The notes below the pieces were generated by a model, which saw only the letters and a list, made by a program, of their open reading frames with translations, did no database searches and had not been told where the DNA came from. The translations under genes were made by a program, and so were the position numbers. A DNA stretch of 64,000 bases from Siphonodentalium dalli (Eukaryota; Mollusca; Scaphopoda; Gadilida; Siphonodentaliidae): positions 156,265,152 through 156,329,151 of the forward strand of contig CP136066.1 of assembly GCA_032622095.1 (NCBI GenBank), in the 5' to 3' direction. Positions 1 to 12,100 of this stretch are shown piece by piece; within the stretch, counting starts at the first letter, position 1, and each line of letters starts with the position of its first letter.

Positions 1-23
1 AGAACTCTTCTTTTTAATCCACC

Positions 24-269
24 CGGATAAGACTGACAAGTTTCAGTAAGGTTAAAGTGAGGTGCCATACATCGGCTGAGTCAGCGCCGTTCGACATAAA
101 TGTTGAAATGAAAGTTAAGGAGTTGTCAGCATTCAACATAAACCATATCGAGTTTGTTTGCGGTGATAGAGAGATTGTGGAACAACAGATCGAACATGAT
201 ACTATGGAAATCACAACTCAGCGGAATGCATTTGATATTCTTATGAAGAAAGAAATATATATCATCTGA
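24..269 (+). other. Possible coding fragment of unknown origin
   Basis: A frame stays open for about 80 codons between a stop at 15 and a TGA at 267-269. An internal ATG lies at 57 and a possible acceptor (tttcag) ends at 46. The predicted peptide is acidic and soluble-looking, with no motif I recognise. It could be a terminal exon, a transposon remnant or chance. It is not part of MTHFD1, which runs on the other strand. Confidence 0.15.
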
Positions 270-719
270 AACTTTGAATCTGAGTTTCTTGTTTCTATAT
301 CCTATGGGTTGACCACCTTGAAACTAAGAGGTTCATAATGTGGGCTCATATCAAGTATTATGCACGTATTGTTAAAATTATAGAAAAATTAAAATATTTA
401 ATAAAAAAAAATTATGCCTGTTTACCGTCCCTATTTTTTTCCAGCTCGTTGGTGGAAACAAACGTCTTTTTTTTAGGCCTTACATAACTTATCATATTTC
501 ACATGAACCCACTTCGAAGACCTGGAGTTGTTCTAAGCATGTCACCATCGGCTATCTCCGGGATAAATAATAAAACTAATGTCTGTTGCCCAGGGCCATT
601 GTTAGCCATACAGATGTCCATAAAATTAGTTGATGATTCCCAAGTGTTTATTTCGTCAAAAATCACCCAATAAAGCATAATCGACACTCAAAAATCCCCA
701 AATAAAGCATAATCGAGTC
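270..719. other. No gene seen
   Basis: AT-rich spacer. It includes a short piece (about 465-485) resembling the T-tract plus aggcct end of the terminal-repeat element at 25067-26094. Nothing else is recognised. Confidence 0.4.
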
Positions 720-1093
720 TAGGGCCTCAACTATATGCTTGGTCATGATACGATACGAATCACAATACATGATGAACGATACGATACATATCACGATACT
801 AAATCAGTATTTCCAATGAATACCACCTGAATTATCAGAAACACCAAGTTTACAACTGGAGGTAGAGTTCATTTTAAACTAAAATGGAGTTTAATTGTTG
901 GCTAGATGAGTCAAATATACATAGTATACATATAAACTTGAGAGATAATTGCAGGTTTTGCTTTTTTACGCTAGCCCATCTTCAGACATTACTTGATTTC
1001 CTGTATCACGATACACATGAAACGATATGATATGCGTATCATTTGAAAGTGTGTTGTGATACATTGAATTCACGGTGAATGGTTGCAGCCCTA
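720..1093. mobile_element. hAT-like MITE rich in GATACGATAC, TAGGGC termini
   Basis: It starts with TAGGGCCTCAAC and ends with GCAGCCCTA, so the termini are inverted TAGGGC/GCCCTA. It is full of degenerate gatac/gtatc motifs. The same element occurs at 45637-47645, where other transposons have landed in it. This copy preserves the uninterrupted sequence (gttTTAAttg-type site near 888-893). No exact target duplication is seen, only a weak one. Confidence 0.6.
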
Positions 1094-1519
1094 TAAACGA
1101 CACATGTTTTATTAAGTTTCCTGCCACAATACATCATAGTTACCCATTACAGTATAAATGAATCAGAAATTTGAATCGGGAAGTGGGTCTGTTTGGTCTC
1201 ACTTCCCCCTCCTCCCCCCCCCCCTGACAGTTTTGAGCATGAAAAAAAAGGTTGCACATGTGGGGTTTCGAGACCATGCATGCAGGACTGAGAAACGGGA
1301 AATTGATTTGCATGGCCTTATGGCATTTGATTTTTGGAGATAAGAAATTTGATGTCTAGAAAAAACATATGGAAGGAGAAAGCATGGTGTCTATCAGCAT
1401 GTCACTAGTTTGACACTAAATACTTAACAATTACCACACTTATTGGTTATCCGCATATAAAATTGGGAAATGTTTAGTATGATAATTATTACACTAGCAA
1501 TGAAGCATGATTAATGTGA

Positions 1520-1984
1520 AAAAGATGATCATCCCGAAGATACATATGATGTTTGATGATGATCAGATGAGGGATGTGGCCTGTAGGGTGTGCCAAAGGA
1601 TATAATCATGCAAAGAGAGAAATCCCAGATGGCTGCCATCGAAAGTCATTCAAATTCGATAGCTCCCATCTAGGTCATCACAAACATGCCTGTAAAATAT
1701 TCAAAACAATTCTCCAATAAATGTGGGCTGCAGTATGTGCTGATGGATTCAAATTTGAAATCCAATGTTTTTTAACAAATTTCGAAAAAAAATTGATGGC
1801 TCCCATCTAGCAGTCACCCCTAAGATCCATATGCAGTTTGGTGACAATCGGATGAGAGATATGACCTGCAGGGTGTGCTAAAGGAGATTGTTGATTGGTC
1901 ACAGATGCACGCACGCCCCCGTGCATGAATGACGGATGTCAAGCTATGGTAATAGCTCAAACTTGATTTTGTCAAGTTGAGCTA
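1520..1984. mobile_element. Hairpin-ended non-autonomous element, 'tcccatctag' family
   Basis: The body repeats phrases such as 'aaatccaagatggctgc', 'gctcccatctag' and 'gatgagggat'. These also occur at 22655-23150 and 47820-48250. The 3' end has an acg-rich tract, then a hairpin (tagctcaaacttg / caagttgagcta), and stops at CTA. This is the same 3' structure as the large minisatellite elements in this window. It resembles Helentron-associated (HINE/pearl) elements. Confidence 0.55.
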
Positions 1985-2410
1985 AAATAAAGTTTGTGGA
2001 GGGACAAATTAAAATACATCACTAGTATTACTTCAATAGTTGGTGTGACCCACTGCTGGAGCAAAAAATAAGTGACAATTAAAGAGAGATAATGATACTT
2101 TTTCTAACAACATCACCTTGTCCCACCAACATTATAGCTAACTCAGGAGGTTCCATAAACATCATAGCATAAAACAGGACCAGATTGAACAAGAGGTGTG
2201 CACTCGAGTGCTAGCATACCCCCACCGTGGCAAATTCAACCCGCATTATCCGTAAACTCAACAAAAAAGATTTTTAACTTTAAAGAAAAATTCGGACTAA
2301 CAATATCGATATGGTGTCACAAGAAGCTTGTACAGAAAAAATTATTCAAATCGGTTCATATTTGTTAAAGTTATTAAGTCAGACAGAATTTTCTAAGTCA
2401 AAATAGGTCG

Positions 2411-2776
2411 AAAATATAATTTTTAAAATTAAAATTAGTTTTTCCTCAAGGGAAGCCCGAAACTGAACTATATGGATTATTATCCTCGGCCTTGTGTTAT
2501 CAGGAGGGTTAAAATTTATTGTCCGTTTATTTGCCTACTCCGGTCAATCAGCGACTCCGGTCAATCAGCGCTCGGATTAGCTCGCGCATGAATGCGCCCC
2601 GTGCAAATCCCGCGCTCTTAACAATTCATCTAGCCAGTTTTATTTCCGACTTTTAATAATAAGATTTGCGAGTCGCGGGGTTGGGAATGGCACCGCCATG
2701 GGAGGGATCTATGATAGTTCAGTTTCGGGCTTCCCTTGAGGAAAAACTAATTTTAATTTTAAAAATTATATTTTTC
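2411..2776. mobile_element. Foldback MITE with ~60-bp terminal inverted repeats
   Basis: The arm at 2411-2473 is the reverse complement of 2713-2776 (core cctcaagggaagcccgaaac / gtttcgggcttcccttgagg). The interior 2478-2640 is almost identical, inverted, to 8520-8678 at the right end of the large block beginning at 2771. The two elements therefore share a family. Confidence 0.65.
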
Positions 2777-2899
2777 CGCCAAGGAGAAGCCCTTCAACTG
2801 AACTATATGGATTAGAATGCAAGCCCAGGAGGAGGCAACGAGCAATAAATTTAATATTCCAGTTTGACAGGAATGTACTCTTCCAAACAGATTTCATTG

Positions 2900-4860
2900 A
2901 CGGTACGCGACAGCGAGTCTTCCTCACACAGAACAGCCTCCAAAGGCTCGGGTGCTATTGTCCCGGAGGATTGGTTGCCCGAATCTCAGAGAACGGCACT
3001 CTGCCTGCCACGGTCTGCTGATGCAGGACCAGGGGGCGCGAACTGGTACAGCCGAGGACTGGTACAGTTGTGCAAAGTTTGTGTAATTCATTGTAACAAG
3101 ATTTGACACATATCCTGTGATAAAATGTTTACAAGAGATCGACCTGTGTCGTTTCCGTATGCAAAGCGAGTTCCCTAGGAACGACAGAATCCTTGACCGA
3201 CAGTGGGAACCACTGTCGGCCCGAGATCCTTGCTCATCGTCGTCAAAGCCATCAGACGCCAGGAGAATTATAGAAACTAGAAAGCATGTCAGGATCGACG
3301 CCAGCAACAGAACAGCCTGCATCAGGTTGAGGTAAGGTACTAGAGGGAAGCCCACACTGGGAATGGCTCGAACGAGGAACAATTGTGCTCGCAGTTAGAT
3401 TTTAAGGTGTTATTTCCCACCCCAAGGCCAAATGGAGGAAAAAAGGGAAATTGAAAGGATCCATTTGACCAGGGAAAGCCCCCCCACCGAATCTGCCAAA
3501 TGCAGGTGGTCCTGACACGCTGACATAAACGTCGATGACATACCACTAGGATCCCCTGACGGCAGAGGAGCAGGCCTGGACGTATCACTTGGGATGACGT
3601 TTCGAGGGGGACAAGACCGACCCTCGTAATGGAGTGGGCCACGGCGCCGTGGGGAAGCGTCGGAAGGCCAGTTGGCTGGTGCGCTTTGTGCGGCACGGGA
3701 CAACGAGGCTTCCCCACCCAGAACAGTCGCCAAAGGCGCGGGTGCTTGTGTCCTGGAGGATTGGTTGCCCGAATCTCCGGAGGACGGTACCCTGCCTCCC
3801 ACGGTCTGCAGAAGACGGGGCTTGCAGCATGACCAGGGGGGATCGAATGGTTCCTGCCCGAATTAAGACTGGTACGCTTGCTCAAAATGTAAAACCATGG
3901 ACCAATGGGCCCTCAACCAACTATGACAATATCGCGTATATTCATGAGCAACCCGTACGGCCATCAAAGTCGAATCTCGTTCGACTATAAGCAAGACAAG
4001 ACATTCTGTTAGTTATTAGCAAGCATAATATACAAAACATTTGTTAGTTATTGCAAAACAAGGTTAATAAGGTAAATTCCGTTATTTACTATGGCCACGT
4101 GATCTTACCTGCTAGAAATTAAACTGCAGGTAAGATACTGTCTTTTCTCGGCTAAGAGGACGATGAGATCTGATTTCTCCTGTGCAAGAACATAGCGGTG
4201 TCCTTGCTTATGGTGAGGAGAATGTTTTATACACTTACGGAAAGTCCGCAGATGGTGGACCAGGCCTGGAATATCCCGAGGGAGTATGATTCCAGGGGGA
4301 CAAGACCCACTCTCGTAATGGAGTGGGCCACGGACCGTGGGGAAGAGTCAGAAGTCTCAGTCCTTCCCAGGAGACAGGAGCAATTGTTCTCGCAGCCGTA
4401 TGCAATTGTAATTTTCTAATTCACGAATATTAAACTGTGCACTGTTCCCTCTTGACAAAATGTGCATGGTCATAGTAATCATTGATTCAATATTAAACTA
4501 TTGGAATGTATATATAAAACCGTTCCCATCGCAGTTAAATTATGGGAATGTGAAAGTGCCATGGAACATGCATGTTTTGAGGTCTATCCCACAATGACAT
4601 TGAATTTGAGAAAAACACAACTGATGATTATACAGGCGCAAGTACATCCGTCTTCTGAATTGCGAGAGCAAATGAGAGCTCGAGCTGCGTTTACATCTGG
4701 GAAGAACTGAAGTCTGGTTGGCTGGTGCGCTGTTAGTGGCACATGATGAGTCTTCCCCACCCTAAGGCTCAGGAGCTGTGGCATTCGCCCTTGAAGATTT
4801 GTTTTCCAAATCAACGATAGTAGCACCCTGCCAGTCACTGGTACTGGGCAGTGGTCATGC
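2900..4860. repeat. Diverged GC-rich repeat modules, three copies
   Basis: A module containing 'ggattggttgcccgaatctc' and 'cacggtctgc' occurs at ~2908-3070 and ~3705-3860, with a weaker copy at ~4700-4850. A second module (ggggacaagacc... ctcgtaatggagtgggccac) occurs at ~3563-3660 and ~4257-4350. Open frames here (up to ~180 codons) are compositional and are not conserved between copies. Confidence 0.55.
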
Positions 4861-5515
4861 ACAATATAAAGGCTTCTTGCGGAACGGCGCTTTATATGTG
4901 TGATGATATAAATGCTTTCATTTGTGTTATTCATTTAGGTTTTCTATTTACCAGATAACCATATGGATATGTAGTAATAGAAGGAAAAGAGCCATGTTTT
5001 GGACTCTTTTGAAATTGGCACTGGCAGGCTGCCGAATGCAAAATAAATCGTAAGCCGTAACGTATTTGTCGGTTGTCTGGTTGTGCTTAGGTACCCATAG
5101 GTTACACAAACTGTTATATTCAGTATCACGAGAGCCACATACAACTTTGACGCGACCTAGATTTCACAACCTCCAGGTGAACCGAACCGTCGTTCGCCTC
5201 AAATACGCAGGCCTGCAGTGGTCGTGCGCAATATAAATAGAAACGCTGTTCATGTAACTGCACTTTATATGTGTGACAATACAAATGCTGTCCTTTCTGT
5301 TATTTGCCCGATAATCAATTGGATATGAGGCAATAGAAGGAAAAGAGCCATGTGTTGGTCTCTGATGGAAATTATAGTGGCAGCGGTGAGTGAAGGGTAT
5401 TTGACATTTGATCTTTTCTATATGTGGAAATAGAAGGTAGAGAGCCATGTGATGGACTCTGTTGGAAAGGCTATTGGCAGTGCATCGGGGCACATGACAA
5501 TATAAATGCATAGTA
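4845..5515. repeat. Three diverged tandem copies of a ~200-370 bp module
   Basis: Each copy has 'gcacaatataaa', then 'ctttatatgtgtga', then 'aatagaaggaaaagagccat' (about 4855-5000, 5218-5360 and, shortened, 5425-5515). They continue directly from the GC-rich modules to the left. No coding sign. Confidence 0.5.
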
Positions 5516-7184
5516 GTTCACCTCGACTATTCACGGATTGAAAGCGCAGAAGTAGGTCAGTATCAGTGAAAATTGACGCACGCCATATTGATAGTCAGTT
5601 CGTATGTCATTGAGCCTTTGAGGCACTGACACCCTTGTACTAGTATGGAACAATTATGGCTGGCCATACATGTTTTTAAGCTCACCATTTTGTATCATGT
5701 TAATTTGTAATATGAAAGTATCGACAAACACTAATGTCTGAGGATAACAGTTCAGATGTTGTCTATTTGTTACAGTGAACACATGGAAATGTGAAACATC
5801 AAAATCATCAAAAGTATAAACATTGATTGACTGAAATTTTATTGAGACACTGGCTAGCCGAGGAATCATTTCAACACTGCGACCATGCTAGGTCACACGG
5901 TCACATGCTAGGCCAAAGGCTCTCATCCAAAATATCTCCAAAGAGTTCTGACCACGGACGGAAGTATCCTTGGATATTTAAGCAAATTATAGCTGAAGGT
6001 TCAGGCTACTGCACTTGCATATCTGTGTAGTCATGGAACAGGGAAGCCCATTCAGCAAAATACATTGAGTGATTGCAAAGAAACAGACACAATTGTCTCC
6101 GAAATAACGAGAGTACCGGTATGAATTGATGGAGATCGCCATTCGACAATGGGAACTCAGGCTTCAAGATTCGACGAGAATCACCGAATCGATTCCCGTA
6201 ATGATTCTCACAAAACTTGACAATTTGCAGTGCTTTATGACTAACATGATTCAGCATTTGATTCTCATAAAAATTCAATGTATTTTGAGCCCTGGAACTT
6301 CAAATGAAAATCCTTGGTGCCCAATCTTGTGTCAGATAATCCTAGTCCCCAATCAAACCAGTTGCACGATTCGTAGCAACCGGACACTGTCAGTAATACT
6401 GGACAGGCATGTAAAGAACGAGACTATTCAAGAGACACAGCATTATTTGAACACAGGCCATGTAATACTATATGTTATAACAAACATAATCTCATTGTTT
6501 CTAACGATTGTTCCGATGATACAATGAGGGAAAGAAAATGGAATCGCAAGAACAGGGTCAAAATTTCAAATAAATATCTTGAAGTCGATGTAACGTTCGC
6601 GACGTTCCAAGTATCCAAATACGAGCCCTCATGTTAATAGTAATACATTCGGGCTAGCTAAGATTTGCAAATATTAATCGGTAAGCACAATTAATTATAA
6701 CGACATGTTGTATATGTACAATGATGTTCTGTGATAATCATTATCCAAATGTCGGTTAAGTTCCAGTCGCTCAACTTCAACTTACAATTAGTTGAGGCAA
6801 AAGAAATTCCATTGGATTACAAGTTCTATCTTGTTTATGAATACACGTAAATAATCGTCAAAGGAGACATTTTTGTCCTGGCCAACTTTCTGCGCACTAA
6901 CAGAGCTGTTGCATATACGATGAGGTAGTGTACATGAAATGAACGTAGCGAGAAGTCGGCTTCATGAAAAAGAGTTAACCCGAAATTAGGAGACTTCGCA
7001 TACCGTACCACGTGGACTCCGAAATCGGACGATTCATGCCACCGTATATGTTGCACAATAATGCAATATAGGTTTGCTACAAGTAAACAATGTGCGTCTG
7101 TAGTCATTGTCAAAATGGCCATCAATGGCGAAGTTCTCAACGTGATTTTGTCGATTCCAATCCCAAAATTTTCGAGATAAAATG
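5516..7184. other. No gene recognised
   Basis: Mixed unique-looking sequence. Open frames of 60-130 codons exist on both strands, without splice context, composition or motif to support coding. In particular, I could not find the next MTHFD1 exon here on the minus strand. Confidence 0.4.
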
Positions 7185-8305
7185 TAGTGCTGGGCGGTTT
7201 CCCGATTAATCGTCAATACCCGGTTAATATTTCAATATCGTCAGTAATATCGTCTAACTAAAATAATCGTAATATCGTCGGCAATTAGAGGGTGCCAGAC
7301 CATCATAAGCGTATACAAACAAATAGTTTAACTCAAGCCTAAATCGAGTTATTTAAGTTTTAAATTCCAACTAAATCCCCGTGTCCTGACTTTTTCAATA
7401 TTCAATATAAATCATAGTAAACAATGTTTAGGACGACTAACAAAATTAGGGGGATATGAAAACCCCGAATACGTCCCCCTTTCGCTCACAATATTACACA
7501 AACGCTCCGACTTCCCTGCGTACTTTTTATTACAAGATAATTCACCAAATGAATTGACGACTGATCGGGTGATAGATCAATATGAATGTCAGTTTTGCCA
7601 TGTCTCTTCCTTCAGTACAATGATGCACATGCACCGTCAATCAAAATAGTAAATGAGCGAAGATACCACCCCCTTCTCGTCTAGAAGAAACCACTCACGG
7701 CGATTGGTTAAAACCAATATTATAGAATTAGGGCTTCAAACCCGCCCAAAATACATGGTGTCCTTGCTTGGCCGAATTCCAAAAGTTATGTACTACGTGT
7801 GTGTGGACTTCGCTAAAATTTGTCTCGACAGTAAACCATATTCCATTTGTCAAGCGACGCAAGTGTCATCGGGAACAACATATGTATTTGCTCAACATAG
7901 TTGAATATACCGAGTTAGAAAAGGATACTGTATAGTATAGAACACTTTTAGTTTTGGCATAGACTAGATAATGGTTTTATTAATTATCGGTATATACCAG
8001 AATTTGTCAAGTCACCGGAAAGAAATTGTCCGAATAGCGGAATTTAACCGGTGAATTTACTTTTCATTCCGAATATCGATCGAGCATGAGGTTGTCACTG
8101 GTTGAAAGGTTGTGTAAAGGTTGTGTATGTTATTATTGACGTTAACTTGTCAAAATTAATGACAATGATGTGATTCTAGCGAACAGTGAGAAACTGTTTA
8201 AGTTACTAGTATCTGATGTTTTAAAAAACCGCGATTATATCGTTAACAGCGGTTTTAATTTCCAAAAATCGCGGTTTTTATTTACGTTAATATCGTCCAG
8301 CCCTA
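7185..8305. mobile_element. hAT-type transposon, 8-bp target duplication ATAAAATG
   Basis: Ends are TAGTGCTGGGCGG and CGTCCAGCCCTA. The flanks 7177-7184 and 8306-8313 are both ATAAAATG, a perfect 8-bp duplication as in the hAT superfamily. Subterminal parts are rich in taatcg/atatcg. Interior frames are short. A stretch around 7570-7650 encodes CQFCHVSSFSTMMHMH, faintly zinc-finger-like. No intact transposase. Confidence 0.8.
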
Positions 8306-8809
8306 ATAAAATGTGTCGATAAAAACACGGAATTTTTATAAATTGCGTTGCGCCTACTATGAAACGAAGAGTTTCTGCGCGCACTTAAAAAATATTAAAC
8401 GACCGGGTAAGCAACGGATAAATTGTTATCAACAATAAATATTGAGTTGATAAACTCGCAATAGAGAAATACTTCCTTTAGTTAAAACCACGTCTGATAT
8501 GTTCAAGGAGAGAAATAAAACTGGCTAGATGAATTGTTAAGAGCGCGGGATTTGCACGGGACGCATTCATGCGCGAGCTAATCCGAGCGCTGATTGACCG
8601 GAGTCGCTGATTGACCGGAGTAGGCAAATAAACGAACAATAAATTTTAACCCTCCTGATAACACAAGGCCGAGGATAATAATCCATATAGTTCAGTTGAA
8701 GGGCTTCTCCTTGGCGGAAAAATGAAGTGTAATATTACGAAAAACAGTCTGAGCCAATCCCTAGCCGCATCATGTAGAGAGGGTATTGTGAGAAGCATGT
8801 ATACCAAAA

Positions 8810-9060
8810 ATTATTGAAATCTGTACATATTTGTTAAAGTTATTAAGTCGGACAGAATTATCTAAGTCAAAATAAGTCGAAAAAGAGGCGCAATTAACAT
8901 CATGCGGAGAGACCGTCCTAAGGAGATTGCATACAAAAAATTATTGAAATCGGTTCATAGTTGTTCGAGTTATGAGGTCGGACGGACGGACGGACGGACA
9001 CATGGAGGGAGAAAGTGTGACGGACAGACGGACAGACACAGTCAATCCAGTATAATTAAG
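8810..9060. repeat. Hairpin-element fragment with ACGG microsatellite
   Basis: 'attattgaaatc ... gttaaagttattaagtcggac' is also present at 2290-2411. It is followed by (ggac)n at about 8978-9046. This is a typical 3' portion of the degenerate 'gttatcgcgctaacgg'-type elements of this window. Confidence 0.5.
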
Positions 9061-9088
9061 ACAGATTGGATAGAAAAATCATATATAC

Positions 9089-9189
9089 CTGATTTTTTAA
9101 TCAACTCCATACATCCTCTGGGAGTACACGGTAGTATGCAGTCACCCAGGTCGCCTCGTGCCAATTTCCCAGCATTCTCTGTGTGCAGA
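9089..9189 (-). CDS. MTHFD1: MTHFD1 exon 5
   Basis: 101 nt. Encodes [14 protein letters not shown] then [17 protein letters not shown], matching the family stretch [17 protein letters not shown]. Donor gtatat. It is the last exon I can find; none follows between 9088 and 1. Confidence 0.93.
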
Positions 9190-12100
9190 CTTCAAGTATA
9201 AAAAGAATGTAATAATGACGACCTACAATGAATTGATGTCAATTACAGAAATATATCGACCATAAAGAACATTTTTCATCCTCTTATTCAACATTTACCC
9301 TTTCATGACGAGTGCTTCCCGAAGTTTTGCGAAAACCAAGTGCCAATAAATTCTCTAATACATGCGAGTCTCCATAGGTAAGCCACTGCATTCTCTTATA
9401 TATGCAAGGTTTCCTATAGGAGACTCACATATATGAGAATGCACTGGCACGGGATCTTTTATGCTGCACTAGCGCAGCTCCAATCATGAAATAAAGATTT
9501 TCTATCATGCCTGATGAAATATAAATTTTATAACTCCAGAATTGTCAACTCATTCTATTTGCAACAAGGTTACTAAATGAGCAAATAGTGTGTCTGTCTT
9601 TACCCTTTGGGGACCTCATTATGCTTAGGCCTCATCTTCTTGGAAGTACCTACAGTCTCAAATTAACATTGTTTTTAGTTACTTTTTCCCTTAGGGGAAG
9701 TTTCTTCATCGCCTAATTTGCTGAAGATAAAATGCATAATCAAGGTGACTAATGGGTGAACATGACCAACTTCAACTGGGGAACTTCAATAATAACTACA
9801 TGTACTGGTTCTATTACTCAGGGCAGTACAGTACATCCATAGTAGCCAAGAGTACAATTTTTTCACCACTTGTGGTATTGTGGTTTTAACAACTCACCAA
9901 AATGCTCTTGGTTAAAACCACAATTCCACTTGTGAAAATTTGGTACTCTTGGCTACTATGGATGTATTCTGTATTTATCCAATGCTCAAACTGAGTTAAC
10001 TCTTTCTAGACTAAATACTCATTGATCATTATCCCGAATGTGTCAGATAATAAGTTCAAAAATAGGATCATTTGTTGAACTTATTATCTGAATGTTTCCC
10101 CCAATAAATAGGACTCCTTCTGCACATGTATTATCTGTCATAGATCTGCTTAATTTTGCTGAACACCCCTCCAGATGAATAATAGACCATTCCACTGTAT
10201 ACTTTTATAACTGAGTAGGAGAATCCATTCCGTATAGAAATGGTTAAAGCAGTTGTTGGATCAGAGTCAATGTATAATTTCTCTGACATTTTCCATCAAA
10301 ATAACTATCCAAGATGAAGACAAACCTCAGACCTCAGAAGAGTAGTACTAGTACTTACCCGTCAACATCTTTCTCTCCAGCAATGGCATTAGTAACAAGA
10401 TGAGCATCGATTTCGTTTACAGAATCCAATGGCAGCTGGACTATTATACCATGTACACTGTTGTCATTGTTCAAGTTATCAAGCAACTTAAGAACCTGCA
10501 ATGTTTAGAGATATACATGTACATGTATGGTACATTTAAGTAGAAATAGTAACAAGTGCAATGCAAATCGTGGCATATGCTCCAGACACTCAGTTGAGAG
10601 AGTGGGCAAGAATAATATTTGTATGGATGGAAAATAAAATATTTTCTAAACCCAAGAAGGCCAGTCATTCCGAGGATGGACAAAAAAACCCAGTGTATCA
10701 TTTCGCACAGATCGACCTATTTTTGAACTTTGAGAAAGCAAGATAATGGCAACCTTTCGAATTTAAGATGTGATCACTCTTGTGTGCCATCGCGTCTGTA
10801 ATTTATATCTTTCAGGAGTCATGCTCAGTCAATAATTGGTTCCACTTAGAGAGCAATGAAAATCAACTTCATAGTAAGAGTTACAAATTCAAATTTCAAA
10901 TGGCTGCAACTTCTTTGTAACAAATCTAGGGTTGCCACGACTATGAGTTTTCATAATCGACTAATCGGCCGTTATAATCGATGGTTAGTCGATTAATCAA
11001 TCATTACACCCAGGTAAACAAGTGATAAATGCGAAATTACAATGACTACTTTACATCCAGTCTGAACTGTCAATCAGCAGGTTTGTCATTTTGAATTTCT
11101 GAAGTCCCCCCCCACTGTGAGAACATGTCACACACTTAATTCATAGAAGATGAGCACCAAACGTCGGCTGCGACATCAAAGACAATCAAAGTCGAATCAG
11201 AAGTGGAAGAAGGCATGACATTTGTGCCTAGTACTGCTTACATACACAACCATACCCACCATACCACCCCCCCTTAGGCGATTAGTTGACGAAAGTAAAT
11301 AATCGTCGACTTCCGCACCTGTCGAAGGTTAGTCGATTAATCGAATAATCGTGGCAAGCCTAAACAAATCAACAATATCAATTTCACATAATTCAGAGCA
11401 AACACCAAAGGGCAGTGAATAACATTTCCAGTCTCAGGGTCAATGCAGGTCGCTTTGTTGATTAAAAGAGCTCCTTGCTTTCACGCAACTCTATAGATGA
11501 CATCACGTGTCTGTTTGCTCTCAGATAGAATCATTCAGTATACACCCATCAGTGAGCCTGGGGGGGGCCTTTAAATGTTTTGAGACAAACGTTGGGACTG
11601 GGCTTACCTTCGAGGATCCCCACATGCAAAAGCTTAGTGCTAATCTAATGTTGTGTTTTACATGAATATTATGTATTTAGAGGATCTACAACGAGTCCCT
11701 TTGGCGAGGTCCAGACCTAATTTACTGAACGAGTTTTGTAAATTTCACTATAAGCTGGGGACAAGTTGTAGACTCTATTTATTATATGATCCAAAACCTC
11801 GACAAAACGTACTTAAATCAACAAATGGGATGTGAAACTAACATTCTGCTATAAGGCATGCAATGTCGTTTCACGTAACTATGCGTTGTTTGCCCGCGTA
11901 AAGAAATAGTCCCAGATAAATAAGGACTCTTTGGCATATTTAATGGCATATTTTTAATGACTAACTTTACAAACTCTTCATTCATTATAGTTTGTTGGAA
12001 AAAATATTGGAAGACATAGTATTTTGAGACGTAGCGTAAGGAATGTAAACAGACGACAAGCCGGAAGTCAAAGGTCACCTGGCACTATTTCCTGTTATTA

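Larger units (their letters stand above)
2771..8722. mobile_element. ~6 kb block bounded by 43-bp inverted termini
   Basis: Left end 2771-2814 (tttttccgccaaggagaagc...) is matched in reverse complement by 8679-8722. The right end also carries ~160 bp of subterminal sequence shared with the neighbouring MITE. No transposase is recognisable inside; the interior holds diverged repeats and a nested hAT element (7185-8305). It could be a large non-autonomous transposon or two unrelated end insertions. I saw no target duplication. Confidence 0.45.

Noticed and set aside
3340-3885. 181-codon minus frame in the GC-rich modules
   Set aside because: Frames on both strands are long here because of composition. 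The module copies do not keep the frame, and no motif is visible.
7570-7650. Zinc-finger gene
   Set aside because: Two Cys and two His are present, but the His spacing is wrong and the frame lies inside a decayed hAT element.
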